Made by a program: the position numbers and the translations under genes. This document shows, piece after piece, positions 1 through 9,126 of a DNA stretch of 64,000 nucleotides. The stretch covers positions 310,001 to 374,000 of the forward strand of contig CAVWLO010000002.1 of assembly GCA_963755985.1 (NCBI GenBank), read 5' to 3'. Source of the stretch: DASXMT01 sp963755985. Lineage in GTDB: Bacteria > Actinomycetota > Acidimicrobiia > Acidimicrobiales > RAAP-2. The first letter of the stretch is position 1. Every line of letters starts with the position of its first letter. The notes below the pieces were generated by a model that was given only the letters and a program-made list of their open reading frames with translations, did no database searches and was not told the DNA's origin.

Positions 1-2
1 GT

Positions 3-95
3 CTCATGGAGACCGTGGGCATCAGCGAGAGCCGCCGCCTGCAGGGCCTGGGCAGCAACCAGCGTGAGTCGCTGCTCCGAGAGACAGCTCGCTGA
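3..95 (+). CDS. mihF: C-terminal end of actinobacterial integration host factor (mIHF), partial
   Basis: Only the last 30 residues lie in the window; the gene begins upstream of base 1. The reading frame ends at the TGA at 93-95 and contains GISESRRLQGLGSNQRESLL, which resembles the conserved C-terminal helix region of mIHF, a nucleoid-associated DNA-binding protein. In mycobacteria mihF lies directly upstream of gmk and rpoZ, as here, which supports the call. Known mIHF binds DNA through a helix-two-turn-helix; that part is outside this window. Confidence 0.75.
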   Translation, partial: LMETVGISESRRLQGLGSNQRESLLRETAR

Positions 96-147
96 GCGCC
101 CGCCCCGCCCGGTGTGTGCTGCTGACCTGCCGAGCTGAGCCGAACCG

Positions 148-690
148 CTGATATTCGTCCTCTTCGGACCCGGGGGGGCCGGTAAGGGGACCATCGCCGC
201 TCGCGTGGTCGCTTCCGATCCACTCTTGTGGCTGAGCCGTTCCTGGACGACCCGCCCGCGACGGCCCGGCGAGCCGGAAGATGCGTACGTCTTTGTCGAC
301 CGGGCCACGTTCGAAGCCCGTATTGCCGAGCAGGGTTTCTTCGAATGGGCCGAGTTCCTCGGCAATCTGTACGGCACCCCCATCCCCGACCCCCCTCCTG
401 GGTGCGACGTCCTGCTCGAGATCGACCTCCAGGGGGCCCGGCAGGTGCGTGAGAAGCAAACGGATGCAGCCCTCATCTTGCTTACCGTCCCTTCGCCTGA
501 GGTGCAGGCGACCCGGCTTCGCTCCCGCGGCGACGACGAGGAACATGTGCAACGGCGCCTGGCCGAAGGGGCCGAGGAAGAAGGCCAGGGGCGCCTGATA
601 GCCGACGCCGTGGTCGTGAACGACGACCTAGTTCGAGCCACGGCCGAAGTGGCCGGTATAGTGGACCGTTACCGTTCTGTCGGCCGGTAG
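148..690 (+). CDS. gmk: Guanylate kinase (start codon uncertain)
   Basis: Phosphorylates GMP to GDP with ATP. The frame shows the P-loop GPGGAGKGT, the GMP-binding stretch SRSWTTRPRRPGE, FEWAEFLGNLYGTP and VLLEIDLQGARQVR, all typical of the family; about 180 residues is close to normal length. The frame opens after a TGA at 136-138, but no ATG, GTG or TTG lies before the P-loop: the candidates are CTG at 148 or ATA at 151. Either an unusual start codon is used or an indel is hiding the true start. It lies between mihF and rpoZ, the conserved actinobacterial order. Confidence 0.88.
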   Translation: MIFVLFGPGGAGKGTIAARVVASDPLLWLSRSWTTRPRRPGEPEDAYVFVDRATFEARIAEQGFFEWAEFLGNLYGTPIPDPPPGCDVLLEIDLQGARQVREKQTDAALILLTVPSPEVQATRLRSRGDDEEHVQRRLAEGAEEEGQGRLIADAVVVNDDLVRATAEVAGIVDRYRSVGR

Positions 691-819
691 GGCTGCCTGA
701 CTGCCAACTCGGCATCCCGGCGAACTGTCGAGGCGACGGACTGTCAGACTGGGAAACGGCGAGACTGCAATCTCCGAGACCGTCAAGCCTGCCAGACTGC
801 CGAATCCGCCGAGACTGTC

Positions 820-903
820 AAATCGTCCGAACCAAATCGTCCGAACCAAATCGTCCGAACCAAATCGTCCGAACCAAATCGTCCGAACCAAATCGTCCGA
901 ACC
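820..903 (+). repeat. 14-bp tandem repeat, six copies
   Basis: The unit AAATCGTCCGAACC is repeated six times without change in the gmk-rpoZ spacer. The sequence before it (691-819) is made of degenerate CGA/ACTG-rich copies of similar words. No promoter is obvious inside the array; rpoZ follows 25 bp later. It belongs to a general pattern in this window, in which each spacer carries its own short tandem repeat. Confidence 0.95.
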
Positions 904-928
904 TGCCAAAACCTCCCAAAGGATCGCA

Positions 929-1405
929 ATGGCCCAGCACGTAAGCACCCTGATGAACCCGCCGGTCGAAGACCTGTTGGACAAGGTCGACTCCAAGTTC
1001 ACGCTCGTGGCGCTGGCCTCCCGTCGGGCCCGCCAGGTCAACAGCTACTACAACTCGCTGGGCGAGGGGATTGGCGTCGTCGTTCCCCCCCAGGTGGCAT
1101 CGGTGTCGGGGAAGCCCCTGTCGATCGCCTTCGAGGAGGTCGCGGCGGGCAAGGCCACCTTTACCCGGCCCGACCCCGAGGAGGAAGCAGCCCTGGCCGA
1201 AGCGGCTGCGTTGGCTGCCCTCGAGGAGGCGGCCGAGGTCGAGGCGTCCGGTGCTCCGGACGAGGTTGCCGCCGAAGTGGCGGCCGAAGGCTCGGGCTTG
1301 GATCCAGATGCCGACTCGGGCTCGGGCTCAGTTTCCGGGTCGGACCCGGACTCAGATGCGGGCTCAGGCTCAGGCTCTGGCTCGGGAGATGCTCCAACCG
1401 AGTAG
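929..1405 (+). CDS. rpoZ: RNA polymerase omega subunit with long acidic Ser/Gly tail
   Basis: The omega subunit helps assemble and stabilise RNA polymerase by holding beta-prime. The N-terminal 80 residues carry the family pattern: MNPPVEDLLDKVDSKFTLV, then ASRRARQVNSYY, then KPLSIAFEEVAAGK. From about residue 85 the protein becomes an Ala/Glu-rich helix-like stretch and then a Gly/Ser/Asp tail (SGSGSVSGSDPDSDAGSG). At 158 residues it is longer than the usual 70-110. An AAGGA-type ribosome site lies just before ATG 929. It sits between gmk and coaBC, as in other actinobacteria. Confidence 0.93.
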   Translation: MAQHVSTLMNPPVEDLLDKVDSKFTLVALASRRARQVNSYYNSLGEGIGVVVPPQVASVSGKPLSIAFEEVAAGKATFTRPDPEEEAALAEAAALAALEEAAEVEASGAPDEVAAEVAAEGSGLDPDADSGSGSVSGSDPDSDAGSGSGSGSGDAPTE

Positions 1406-1444
1406 CCGTCCAGGCGATCGGTCATCAGGAGCGGATCGGGCATC

Positions 1445-2836
1445 ATGACGGATCGACCGAGTGGACGCTATGTCGTCCTCGGAGTATCCGCCGGCATCGC
1501 GGCCTACAAGGCGGTGGAGGTCTGTCGGCTACTGGTTGACGCCGGGCTCCATGTGGCACCCGTGCTCACCGAAGGGGTCATTCATTTTGTCGGGAAGACG
1601 ACGTTCGACGCGCTGGCCTCTGAGCCGGCCCAATCGAGCCTATGGGATGAGGCATCGCCCATCCCACATACCAGATTGGGCCAGCGGGCAGATCTGATCG
1701 TGGTCGCTCCCGCCACTGCCGACCTCGTGGCCCGCTACGCCCACGGACTGGCGGACGACCTGTTGACCACCACGCTCGTTGCCACCCGAGCCCCCGTGGT
1801 GCTGTGCCCGGCGATGCATACCGAGATGTGGGAGCACCCGGCGGTGCAGCAGAACCTGGACACGCTCCGGGGGCGGGGCGTCATCGTGGTGCCGCCCGAC
1901 GAGGGCCGGCTGGCCGGCGGGGACTCGGGCACCGGTCGGTTGGCCGACCCGTCCGTGATCGTCGAAACGGTGCTCGGGGCGCTGGGCGCGCTCGACGAGG
2001 GGGCTATCGAGGCCGGCGAGGCTGGCGAGGCTCGTCGAGATCTCGCCGGGCTACGGGTACTGGTGACCGCTGGCGGGACAAGGGAGCCGATCGACCCCGT
2101 GCGCTTCGTCACCAACCGTTCTTCAGGCAAGCAGGGTCACGCCTTGGCCGAAGTGGCTCGGCGGCGTGGTGCCGAGGTCGTCCTCATCACCACCACCAAG
2201 CTCGGTGTGGCCCCCGGCATCGTCATCCAGCGGGTGGAGACGGCCGCCGAGATGGAACGGGCCGTCCTGACCCAGGCCGCAAACGCCGACGTCGTGGTGA
2301 TGGCTGCCGCGGTGGCCGACTTCCGCCCGAAGGCTGTGGCCGCAACAAAGCTGCACAAAGCCGATGGGCTTCCCGACCTGGTCCTAGAGCCGACGACCGA
2401 CATCCTGGCCGAGCTCGGTCGACGCCGGAGGGGCAACAACGATGCGGGCGACGGCGATGGCGCTGGGGTCGTTGGCCGCGGCGCACGGGAAGAAGGGGGA
2501 CGGGGTGGCGGCAACCGGGAACAGGTCGCCGGCGAGGGAGGCCAGGTCCTGGTTGGCTTCGCGGCCGAAACCGATGCGGTGACCGAGCGAGCCATAGGGA
2601 AGCTCACCGGGAAGGGCGTGGACCTGATGGTGGCCAATGACGTTTCGGCTCCAGGAGTCGGGTTCGACCACGACACGAACGCCGTGACCATCCTGGGGGC
2701 TGACGGCACCGTCACCGAGGTGCCAGTGGCGGGCAAACACGCCATTGCCGGCGCGGTCTTCGATAGGGTTGCCGCCTTATTGGCGGCTCAGCGAGCCCGG
2801 TCGGGCTCTCGTGGCCCATCGGGCCCGACGCAATGA
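1445..2836 (+). CDS. coaBC: Bifunctional phosphopantothenoylcysteine decarboxylase / phosphopantothenate-cysteine ligase
   Basis: Carries out two steps of coenzyme A synthesis: joining cysteine to 4'-phosphopantothenate (CoaB) and decarboxylating the product with FMN (CoaC). The N-terminal CoaC half shows GVSAGIAAYKAVEV, the HTRLGQRADLIVVAPATADL region that holds the catalytic His, and LCPAMHTEMWEHPAVQ. The CoaB half begins near residue 200 with VLVTAGGTREPIDPVRF, followed by NRSSGKQG, then AAAVADFRP and KLHK. A glycine-rich insert at about residues 325-365 looks like low-complexity expansion. The length (463) is otherwise normal. Confidence 0.95.
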   Translation: MTDRPSGRYVVLGVSAGIAAYKAVEVCRLLVDAGLHVAPVLTEGVIHFVGKTTFDALASEPAQSSLWDEASPIPHTRLGQRADLIVVAPATADLVARYAHGLADDLLTTTLVATRAPVVLCPAMHTEMWEHPAVQQNLDTLRGRGVIVVPPDEGRLAGGDSGTGRLADPSVIVETVLGALGALDEGAIEAGEAGEARRDLAGLRVLVTAGGTREPIDPVRFVTNRSSGKQGHALAEVARRRGAEVVLITTTKLGVAPGIVIQRVETAAEMERAVLTQAANADVVVMAAAVADFRPKAVAATKLHKADGLPDLVLEPTTDILAELGRRRRGNNDAGDGDGAGVVGRGAREEGGRGGGNREQVAGEGGQVLVGFAAETDAVTERAIGKLTGKGVDLMVANDVSAPGVGFDHDTNAVTILGADGTVTEVPVAGKHAIAGAVFDRVAALLAAQRARSGSRGPSGPTQ

Positions 2837-2846
2837 GCCTGATCAC

Positions 2847-2953
2847 CCGGCGCGGTGGCCGGATGTGGCAAACCGGCGCGGTGGCCGGATGTGGCAAACC
2901 GGCGCTGTTGGCAGGATTGTGGCAGACCGGCGCTGTGGGCCGGATGTGGCAGA
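2847..2953 (+). repeat. Degenerate 26-28 bp tandem repeat, four copies
   Basis: Four successive units begin CCGGCG and contain GGATGTGGCA or close variants; the first two are identical 26-mers and the last two differ by small indels. They fill the coaBC-metK spacer. No SAM-riboswitch-like structure was recognised before metK. Confidence 0.85.
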
Positions 2954-3005
2954 GCAGCAACCCGGACGTTGACGACCCGAGACACCCGAGAGAACGGAAC
3001 GATCT

Positions 3006-4202
3006 GTGAGCAGCCGATACACCTTCACTTCTGAATCGGTCACCGAAGGCCACCCGGACAAGATGGCGGACCAGATCTCCGACTCTGTCCTCGACGCCCT
3101 TCTGGCCGAGGACCCGAACAGTCGGGTTGCCTGCGAGACCCTTCTGACCACGGGCTTGGTGCTGGTGGCCGGCGAGATCACCACGAGCACCTACGTGGAC
3201 ATCCCCACCCTGGTGCGCCAGGTCGTGCTGGACATCGGCTACGACAACGACGCCTACGGCATCAACGGCAAGACCTGCGGGGTCATGGTCGCGCTCGACG
3301 AGCAGTCGCCCAACATCGGCCAAGGAGTCGACAACGCCTTCGAGGTGCGTGCCGGCACCGGCGGCGAGGACCAGCTCAACGCTCAGGGCGCAGGTGACCA
3401 GGGCATGATGTTCGGCTACGCCTGCGACGAGACGCCCGACCTCATGCCCCTGCCCATCTGGCTGGCCCATCGGTTGGCCCAGCGGCTGGCCCAGGTGCGC
3501 CGGGTGGGCGTGCTGCCCTACCTGCGTCCGGACGGCAAGACCCAGGTCAGCGTGACCTACGACAATGGCCGCCCTGTTGCCCTCGAGACCGTCCTCATCT
3601 CCACCCAGCACGACCCCGGAATCGACATCGAGACCCTTTTGCTGCCGGACCTACGGGACAACGTGATCCATCCCCTCTTGCCGACCGACCTCGATACGGA
3701 TGGCTTGCGGATCCTGGCCAACCCGACCGGCGTCTTCGAGCTGGGTGGCCCTCACGCAGACACCGGGCTCACCGGCAGGAAGATCATCGTCGACACCTAC
3801 GGGGGCATGGCCCGTCACGGCGGTGGGGCTTTTTCGGGAAAGGACCCCTCGAAGGTCGACCGGTCGGCGGCCTACGCAGCCCGGTGGGTGGCCAAGCACG
3901 TGGTTGCCGCCGGTGCCGCCAGCCGATGCGAGGTCCAGGTGGCTTACGCCATCGGCGTCGCCCGCCCTGTCTCTTTGCTGGTGGAAACCTTCGGAACTGA
4001 GAAGGTCGGTCCGGAAAAGATCGCCGCGGCCGTCGACGAGATCTTCGACCTGCGCCCCGCCGCCATCGTGCGCGATCTGGAGCTGAAGCGCCCGATCTAC
4101 CGGAAGACGGCCGCCTACGGTCACTTCGGCCGGTCGGACAAGGAGTTCACCTGGGAGGACACCTCTCGGGTCGATGATCTGAAGCAGACGCTCGGGCTCT
4201 GA
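3006..4202 (+). CDS. metK: S-adenosylmethionine synthetase
   Basis: Makes S-adenosylmethionine from methionine and ATP. The family signatures are all present: TSESVTEGHPDKMADQISD at the N-terminus, the GAGDQGMMFGYA loop near residue 130, the Gly-rich GGGAFSGKDPSKVDRS segment near residue 275, and a C-terminal AYGHFGR. The length of 398 residues is standard. The start is GTG at 3006. The gene stands between coaBC and priA, the conserved order. Confidence 0.97.
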   Translation: MSSRYTFTSESVTEGHPDKMADQISDSVLDALLAEDPNSRVACETLLTTGLVLVAGEITTSTYVDIPTLVRQVVLDIGYDNDAYGINGKTCGVMVALDEQSPNIGQGVDNAFEVRAGTGGEDQLNAQGAGDQGMMFGYACDETPDLMPLPIWLAHRLAQRLAQVRRVGVLPYLRPDGKTQVSVTYDNGRPVALETVLISTQHDPGIDIETLLLPDLRDNVIHPLLPTDLDTDGLRILANPTGVFELGGPHADTGLTGRKIIVDTYGGMARHGGGAFSGKDPSKVDRSAAYAARWVAKHVVAAGAASRCEVQVAYAIGVARPVSLLVETFGTEKVGPEKIAAAVDEIFDLRPAAIVRDLELKRPIYRKTAAYGHFGRSDKEFTWEDTSRVDDLKQTLGL

Positions 4203-4270
4203 TTCCCCCGACGGCGGCCGAGGACCGCACTCCGACGTCACCGACGGCGGCCGAGGGCCGCATCGTCCGA

Positions 4271-6277
4271 GTGGTGCCAGACGTCCCTGCTATCCATCGC
4301 CGGTTCGACTACCTGGTGCCTGAGGCGATCTCGGGGGAGATCCAGGTGGGATCCCGGGTCCGGGTCCGCCTGCATGGTCGCCGGGTGGCGGCCTGGGTGG
4401 TCGAGGTCGATGTCGTGCCGCCCGAGGGCGTGGTCCCGCAGCCGATCGCCGCCTCCAGCGGATTCGGACCCCCGGCATCTGTGGTGTCTCTGGCTGAGTG
4501 GGCCGCGTGGCGATGGGCCGGACCGCTGTCGTCCTTCTTGGGAACTGCATCCCCGGACCGGAATGTCCGGTCGCTGCCGGACGTGAGCACAGTGTCGGGG
4601 GCGTCGGGGGCGTCGGGGGCGTCGGGGGCGTCGGGGGCGTCGGGGGCGTCGGGGGCGTCGGGGGCGTCGGGGGCCGGAGGGCGACTGGCCGGCGCCGAGC
4701 CTGGGGGTCACGTAGGCAGCGGCCGTGGGCCGACGGCCGGGAGTGGGGAGTCAGATTTCATCGTCGATCAGGCGCTCCGTGCCAAGCGCGCCGTCGTGCG
4801 GTTGGCCCCAGCGCTCGATGCGATCCTCTTGGTCGAGGCGATCATCCGCCGGCTGGATCGAGTCCTGGTCGTGGCGCCCTCCCACCAGCGGGTCGACCAG
4901 ATCGCCGACCGGTTGCGTCGATCCGGCATCCCTGTGGCCGTCCTGCCCGACGGGTGGGCGGCCGCCGCATCGGGCGCCTCCGTGGTGGTGGGCACCCGCA
5001 TCGCGGCCTGGGCCCCAACCGACACCCTGGGCGGGGTGCTGGTCATCGATGCCCACGACGAGGCCTACCGGGAGGAGCGGGCCCCGACCTGGTCGGCAGT
5101 CGACGTGCTCGTTGAACGGGCCAGACGGGACGACGCTCCGTGCGTGTTGGTTACGCCCTGCCCCACAGTGTCCCTGCTCGAGGAGGCGACACTGGTGAAC
5201 ACGTCGCGCGCCGTCGAGCGACGGGGGTGGCCGCCGGTCGAGGTGGTGGACCGGCGGGGGGACGATCCCCGCACCGGCCTGTTCTCCGACCGACTCAGCC
5301 GGCTACTCCACGCGGTCCTGCCCGGCGGCCGGGCCGTTTGCATTCTTAACCGCACCGGTCGGGCTCGCTTGTTGGCCTGTGCCTCATGCGGGTCGCTGGC
5401 CAACTGCACGCGGTGCGGGGGTGGCCTGGAGCAGCAGGATGCCTCGGGCGTGCTCCAGTGCCGCCGTTGCGGTCTGGAACGCCCGGTCGTGTGCGCCGTC
5501 TGTGACTCGACCCGGATGAAGTTGCTCCGAATGGGCGTGAGCCGCGCCCGTGAGGAGCTCTCGGCCCTCATGGGCATGGAGGCGGTCGAGATCAGCGCCA
5601 CGTCCCCGCCGGGAGTGGGCTCGCCCGACTCGGGCGACCAGCTGATCGTGGGAACCGAGGCGGCCCTGCACCGGGTAGGCCGGGCTGACGTGGTCGCGTT
5701 CCTCGACTTCGACCAGCACCTGTTGGCGTCCCGGTTTGCGGCGGGGGAGGAGGCCCTGGCCCTGTTGGCCCGCGCCGCCCGGGTGGTCGGGGGCCGGTCT
5801 CGAGCCGCGGCCAGCGGAGATCGAGGGGGAGTCGGCCCAGCTGGTGGAGATGGAGCGGGAGTCGGCCCGGCCGGTGCGAATCGAGGGGCAGTCGGCACAA
5901 CCGTCGGAGATCGAGGGGGAGTCGGCCCGGTCGGCAGCGGGAACCCGGGTCGCATTCTCGTCCAGACCCGGCTGCCCGATCACGCCGTCCTGGCCGCCGG
6001 GGTCCGTGCCGATCCGTCCCGGCTCACCGACGGCGAGCGCGAGCTTCGCGTCGGGCTGGGCCTTCCTCCATTCTCGGCCTTGGCCACAGTGAGCGGGCAG
6101 GCGGCCGCGGAGATGGTCACCGGTCTCCATTCGGTTGCCGGTCTGTCGGTGTCGCCGGTTTCCGAAGACAGATGGCTGGTCAAGGCGCCCGATCACCCCA
6201 CGCTGTGCGATGGGTTGGCCGCGGTGCCCCGACCGGCTGGCCGCCTGCGGGTGGAGGTCGACCCCACCGACGTCTGA
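4271..6277 (+). CDS. priA: Primosomal protein PriA, actinobacterial type with degenerate ATPase site
   Basis: PriA restarts stalled replication forks. The N-terminus (HRRFDYLVPE and onward) matches the 3'-DNA-binding domain, and a zinc-binding cluster CASCGSLANCTRCGGG ... CRRC ... CAVC is at about residues 375-415. At the position expected for the Walker A loop (near residue 180) the protein reads VVRLAPALDAILL with no GKT, so ATPase/helicase activity is doubtful; the same loss is known for mycobacterial PriA. Two in-frame minisatellites encode an (SGA)n tract near residue 110 and Gly/Val-rich repeats near residues 515-555. Start GTG 4271. Confidence 0.88.
   Translation: MVPDVPAIHRRFDYLVPEAISGEIQVGSRVRVRLHGRRVAAWVVEVDVVPPEGVVPQPIAASSGFGPPASVVSLAEWAAWRWAGPLSSFLGTASPDRNVRSLPDVSTVSGASGASGASGASGASGASGASGASGAGGRLAGAEPGGHVGSGRGPTAGSGESDFIVDQALRAKRAVVRLAPALDAILLVEAIIRRLDRVLVVAPSHQRVDQIADRLRRSGIPVAVLPDGWAAAASGASVVVGTRIAAWAPTDTLGGVLVIDAHDEAYREERAPTWSAVDVLVERARRDDAPCVLVTPCPTVSLLEEATLVNTSRAVERRGWPPVEVVDRRGDDPRTGLFSDRLSRLLHAVLPGGRAVCILNRTGRARLLACASCGSLANCTRCGGGLEQQDASGVLQCRRCGLERPVVCAVCDSTRMKLLRMGVSRAREELSALMGMEAVEISATSPPGVGSPDSGDQLIVGTEAALHRVGRADVVAFLDFDQHLLASRFAAGEEALALLARAARVVGGRSRAAASGDRGGVGPAGGDGAGVGPAGANRGAVGTTVGDRGGVGPVGSGNPGRILVQTRLPDHAVLAAGVRADPSRLTDGERELRVGLGLPPFSALATVSGQAAAEMVTGLHSVAGLSVSPVSEDRWLVKAPDHPTLCDGLAAVPRPAGRLRVEVDPTDV
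4594..4674 (+). repeat. 9-bp in-frame microsatellite inside priA, nine copies
   Basis: GTCGGGGGC is repeated nine times without interruption and is read as Ser-Gly-Ala repeats between the DNA-binding and ATPase-like regions of PriA. A 9-bp unit keeps the frame whatever the copy number. Confidence 0.95.
5816..5937 (+). repeat. About 30-bp degenerate in-frame minisatellite inside priA, four copies
   Basis: Four copies of a unit like GGAGATCGAGGGGGAGTCGG, each followed by CCCGGTC-type ends, encode GDRGGVGPAG-type repeats before the C-terminal PriA domain. Confidence 0.8.
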
Positions 6278-6299
6278 GCAGCTGGCTGGGGCATGAAGC

Positions 6300-6447
6300 C
6301 GGTTTCGCTCTTGGATCGCTCTTGGATCACTCTTGGACTCTTTTGGATCGCTGCTGGATCGCTGCTGGATCGACGCCGTTTCGATGCTGGATCGATGCCG
6401 TCTCGGGACCCCGGTTGAGCTGCCTCGCAGGTCCCTGCCGGTAGCAT
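6300..6447 (+). promoter_or_regulatory. priA-def spacer: TTGGATCGCT-type repeats and likely leaderless -10 of def
   Basis: The spacer holds degenerate repeats of the word TTGGATCGCT (6306-6400). It ends in TAGCAT at 6442-6447, seven bases before the def ATG. With a transcription start at the A of ATG this would be a leaderless promoter. No Shine-Dalgarno site is present. Confidence 0.55.
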
Positions 6448-6454
6448 TGTGGTC

Positions 6455-7000
6455 ATGGCTTCGTATTCCGTCCGGTTATACGGTGACCCGGTGCTGAAGC
6501 AGCCGGCCCGCCAGGTCGACCAGATCGACGGCAACCTGGCGCGCCTGGTCGACGACATGGTGGAGACCATGTACGACGCCGTGGGAGCCGGGCTCGCCGC
6601 CCCTCAGGTCGGTGTGCAGAAGCGGCTCTTCGTATACGACGTGGGCGACGGTCCCGAAGTGGTCATCAACCCGACCATCGTCGAGACGGCGGGGGAGTGG
6701 TACCACGACGAGGGCTGCCTCTCGATTCCCGGACTGCGGCTGGGGATCACCCGACCCGATCGTGTCCACCTGATCGGCGTCGATCTCGACGGGGAAGAGG
6801 TCTCCATGGAGGCGGACGAGTTCCTGGGGCGGGTCTTCCAGCACGAGGTGGACCACCTGGACGGCGTGCTGATGGTGGAGCGGCTCGAGGCCGATCAGCG
6901 CAAGATCGCACTCAAGGTCCTCCGGGACCGCGCTCTCGGGCTCGACACCACCGCATTGGAGGAGAGCCTCGTCTCCGCCGGCAGCGACCAGGTCGTCTGA
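6455..7000 (+). CDS. def: Peptide deformylase
   Basis: Removes the formyl group from the initiator methionine of new proteins. All three metal-site motifs are present: GAGLAAPQVG near residue 50, EGCLSIPG near residue 90, and FQHEVDHLDG near residue 130. ATG 6455 is preferred over GTG 6449 because it gives the usual N-terminus and follows TAGCAT by 7 nt. At 181 residues the length is typical. It is partnered with fmt, which adds the formyl group; a group II intron now separates the two genes. Confidence 0.95.
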   Translation: MASYSVRLYGDPVLKQPARQVDQIDGNLARLVDDMVETMYDAVGAGLAAPQVGVQKRLFVYDVGDGPEVVINPTIVETAGEWYHDEGCLSIPGLRLGITRPDRVHLIGVDLDGEEVSMEADEFLGRVFQHEVDHLDGVLMVERLEADQRKIALKVLRDRALGLDTTALEESLVSAGSDQVV

Positions 7001-7672
7001 TCCACCCCTGCTCCGTCCTCCGAGCCGATCACGATTCCTCCGAGCCGATCTCTGATTCGTCGATTCGCCGCCGCCGATCTCCCATTCCTCCGGACTGATC
7101 TTTGATTCGTCGCCCGAGTGGGTTTTGTAGTCGGCCATCGGCTGGTTTGGTCCGGTAGCGTCCGGCCATGTTGCGTCCTGAAAGCTGGACCAGACCTGCG
7201 GGTGCAAGTCCCGTCTGGGTAATCGCCGGAGAGCCCAGTAGCAGACCCCGGTCCGTCGGAGAGATCCGGCAGGCTGAGCGGGGTGTCAAGAGCCTCTTTG
7301 GAGGGAGCAAGCGTGCGGGCCGTAGTGCTACCAAGCACGAATCCTGCAGCCTCGTCAGACTCACGATGGGGGAGCCGAGCCGTTCATGTCACGGCGAAGG
7401 TCCACGTCCGACCTACCGGCGCTCCGGAATGCCCTTGGTCGGGTCCCCTCGGGGTACGGGAGCGGCACGTACGCACGGTGTGGGTCGGAACAGGAGAGAC
7501 CCGTCTTCCCAGCCTTGTCAGCAAAGACCGTTCGGATAAGCCAATGGTGAAACCGAGCGGAGGGAAGCGGGAGTCCGACGGGGTCGTAGTACTGCCGATC
7601 GCCGGGATGAACCCAGCAGGAGGGAAGGACCCCGACTTCGGTCACGCCGGGAACAGAGGAACGAGTGAGGGC

Positions 7673-9016
7673 ATGGCTGGGACCGCTCAGCCCAACTCCC
7701 CCCTGGGACCACCGTCCCGGGTCAAAGTTCGACGCCTCCAGAACCGGCTATGGGCTGCGGCCAAGCAGTCTGAGGGTCGACTTTTCCACGCCCTGTATGA
7801 CCGCATCTACAGGGATGACACCCTGTGGGAGGCGTGGCACCGAGTCCGAGCCAATCGTGGAGCTGCTGGGGTCGATCACCTGACCCTGGCAGAAGTGGAG
7901 GACGATTACGGGGTGGAGCGTTTGCTCACCGAGATCCGTGACGCCCTTCGTGCAGGCAACTACCGCCCGGCACCAGTTCGCCGGGTGGAGATTCCAAAGC
8001 CCGACGGCTCGTTGCGGCCCTTGGGTATCCCGACCGTCAAGGACCGGGTGGTCCAACAGGCCACGAAGCTCGTCCTCGAACCCATCTTCGAGGCCGACTT
8101 TCTACCCTGCAGCTTCGGCTTTCGCCCGAAGCGTTCGGCCATCGATGCCTTGGAGAAGATCCGGGTCGGCTTCATCAAAGGCAGACAGTTCGTCTTCGAA
8201 GCCGACATTCAGAACTTCTTCGGCGAGATCGACCATGACAGGTTGCTATCCCTGGTCGGCCAACGGGTCTCTGACCGGCGGGTGCTCAAGTTGCTTCGGC
8301 TGTGGCTGCGAGCAGGCGTGTTGGAAGGCGGGGTGGTGACTGAGTCGGTCTCTGGCACTCCCCAAGGTGGAGTGATCTCACCGTTGCTGGCAAACATCTA
8401 CCTGCACGCCTTCGACCGGGCCTGGGCTGAGCGGGGCACAGGAGAAGTCGTCCGCTATGCGGACGACTTCGTGGTGCTGTGTTCGTCCCAGAGCCAAGCC
8501 GAGGAAGCCCAACGGCGGGCGACCGCCATTCTGGGCGACCTCGGCCTCAGCCTCCATCCGGACAAGACCCGAGTGGTCGACCTCCGGGAGGGGAAAGAGG
8601 GCTTTGACTTCCTCGGCTGCCACCTTCGTGCCCGCATGTCCGGCAAGCTCTGGGAGCAAAAGCGGGTCATCCGTTATTACCTCCACCGCTGGCCGTCGGT
8701 GCGGTCGATGAAGCGAGCCCGGGCGAGGATCAAGGCCATGACCGGTCGGAGCCAAGTCGGACAGGAGTTGGAGACCGTCATCGAACGGCTCAACTTGTTC
8801 CTTCGGGGATGGGGCAACTACTTCCGCAACGGAAATGCGGCCGACAAGTTCGTCACCATGGACCGCTACGTGGCATGGCGGCTGAAGCGCTTGCTCGTCA
8901 AGAAGCGTGGTCGCAATCTGCGGGCGGGCCAGGCAGACACTTGGAACCGCTCCTGGTTCCACGACCAAGGCCTGCACCAGCTCATGGGCACTATTCGATA
9001 CCCGAAGGCAGCGTAA
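7673..9016 (+). CDS. ltrA: Group II intron-encoded reverse transcriptase/maturase
   Basis: Drives splicing and retrohoming of the surrounding intron. The frame is open from 7283, but ATG 7673 is preferred because the recognisable protein starts there. The RT domain shows LRPLGIPTVKDRVVQ, SFGFRPKRS, SGTPQGGVISPLLANIYL and the catalytic VRYADDFVVL. The C-terminal maturase (GIIM) region includes LNLFLRGWGNYFRNGNAADKF. The protein ends at YPKAA with no HNH cysteine pairs, so it lacks the endonuclease domain, as in several bacterial group II classes. No frameshift is visible, so the element may be active. Confidence 0.93.
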   Translation: MAGTAQPNSPLGPPSRVKVRRLQNRLWAAAKQSEGRLFHALYDRIYRDDTLWEAWHRVRANRGAAGVDHLTLAEVEDDYGVERLLTEIRDALRAGNYRPAPVRRVEIPKPDGSLRPLGIPTVKDRVVQQATKLVLEPIFEADFLPCSFGFRPKRSAIDALEKIRVGFIKGRQFVFEADIQNFFGEIDHDRLLSLVGQRVSDRRVLKLLRLWLRAGVLEGGVVTESVSGTPQGGVISPLLANIYLHAFDRAWAERGTGEVVRYADDFVVLCSSQSQAEEAQRRATAILGDLGLSLHPDKTRVVDLREGKEGFDFLGCHLRARMSGKLWEQKRVIRYYLHRWPSVRSMKRARARIKAMTGRSQVGQELETVIERLNLFLRGWGNYFRNGNAADKFVTMDRYVAWRLKRLLVKKRGRNLRAGQADTWNRSWFHDQGLHQLMGTIRYPKAA

Positions 9017-9038
9017 CCATGTCCGAAAGACCGTCGGT

Positions 9039-9071
9039 GAGCTGTATGCGGGAAAACCGCACGTACAGATC
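9039..9071 (+). ncRNA. Group II intron domain V hairpin
   Basis: The stem CTGTATGCGG pairs with CCGCACGTACAG across a GAAA tetraloop, with the catalytic AGC triad at the base of the 5' strand and a CG bulge on the 3' side. This is the most conserved part of group II ribozymes and supports the intron call. Confidence 0.88.
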
Positions 9072-9126
9072 GAAAGGGGGATGGGGAACCAGGCTCGCGT
9101 TGCGAGTACTGCGCCCCTGACTACCA

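Noticed and set aside
2837..3005. SAM riboswitch before metK
   Set aside because: The spacer is a degenerate tandem repeat and shows no SAM-box features.
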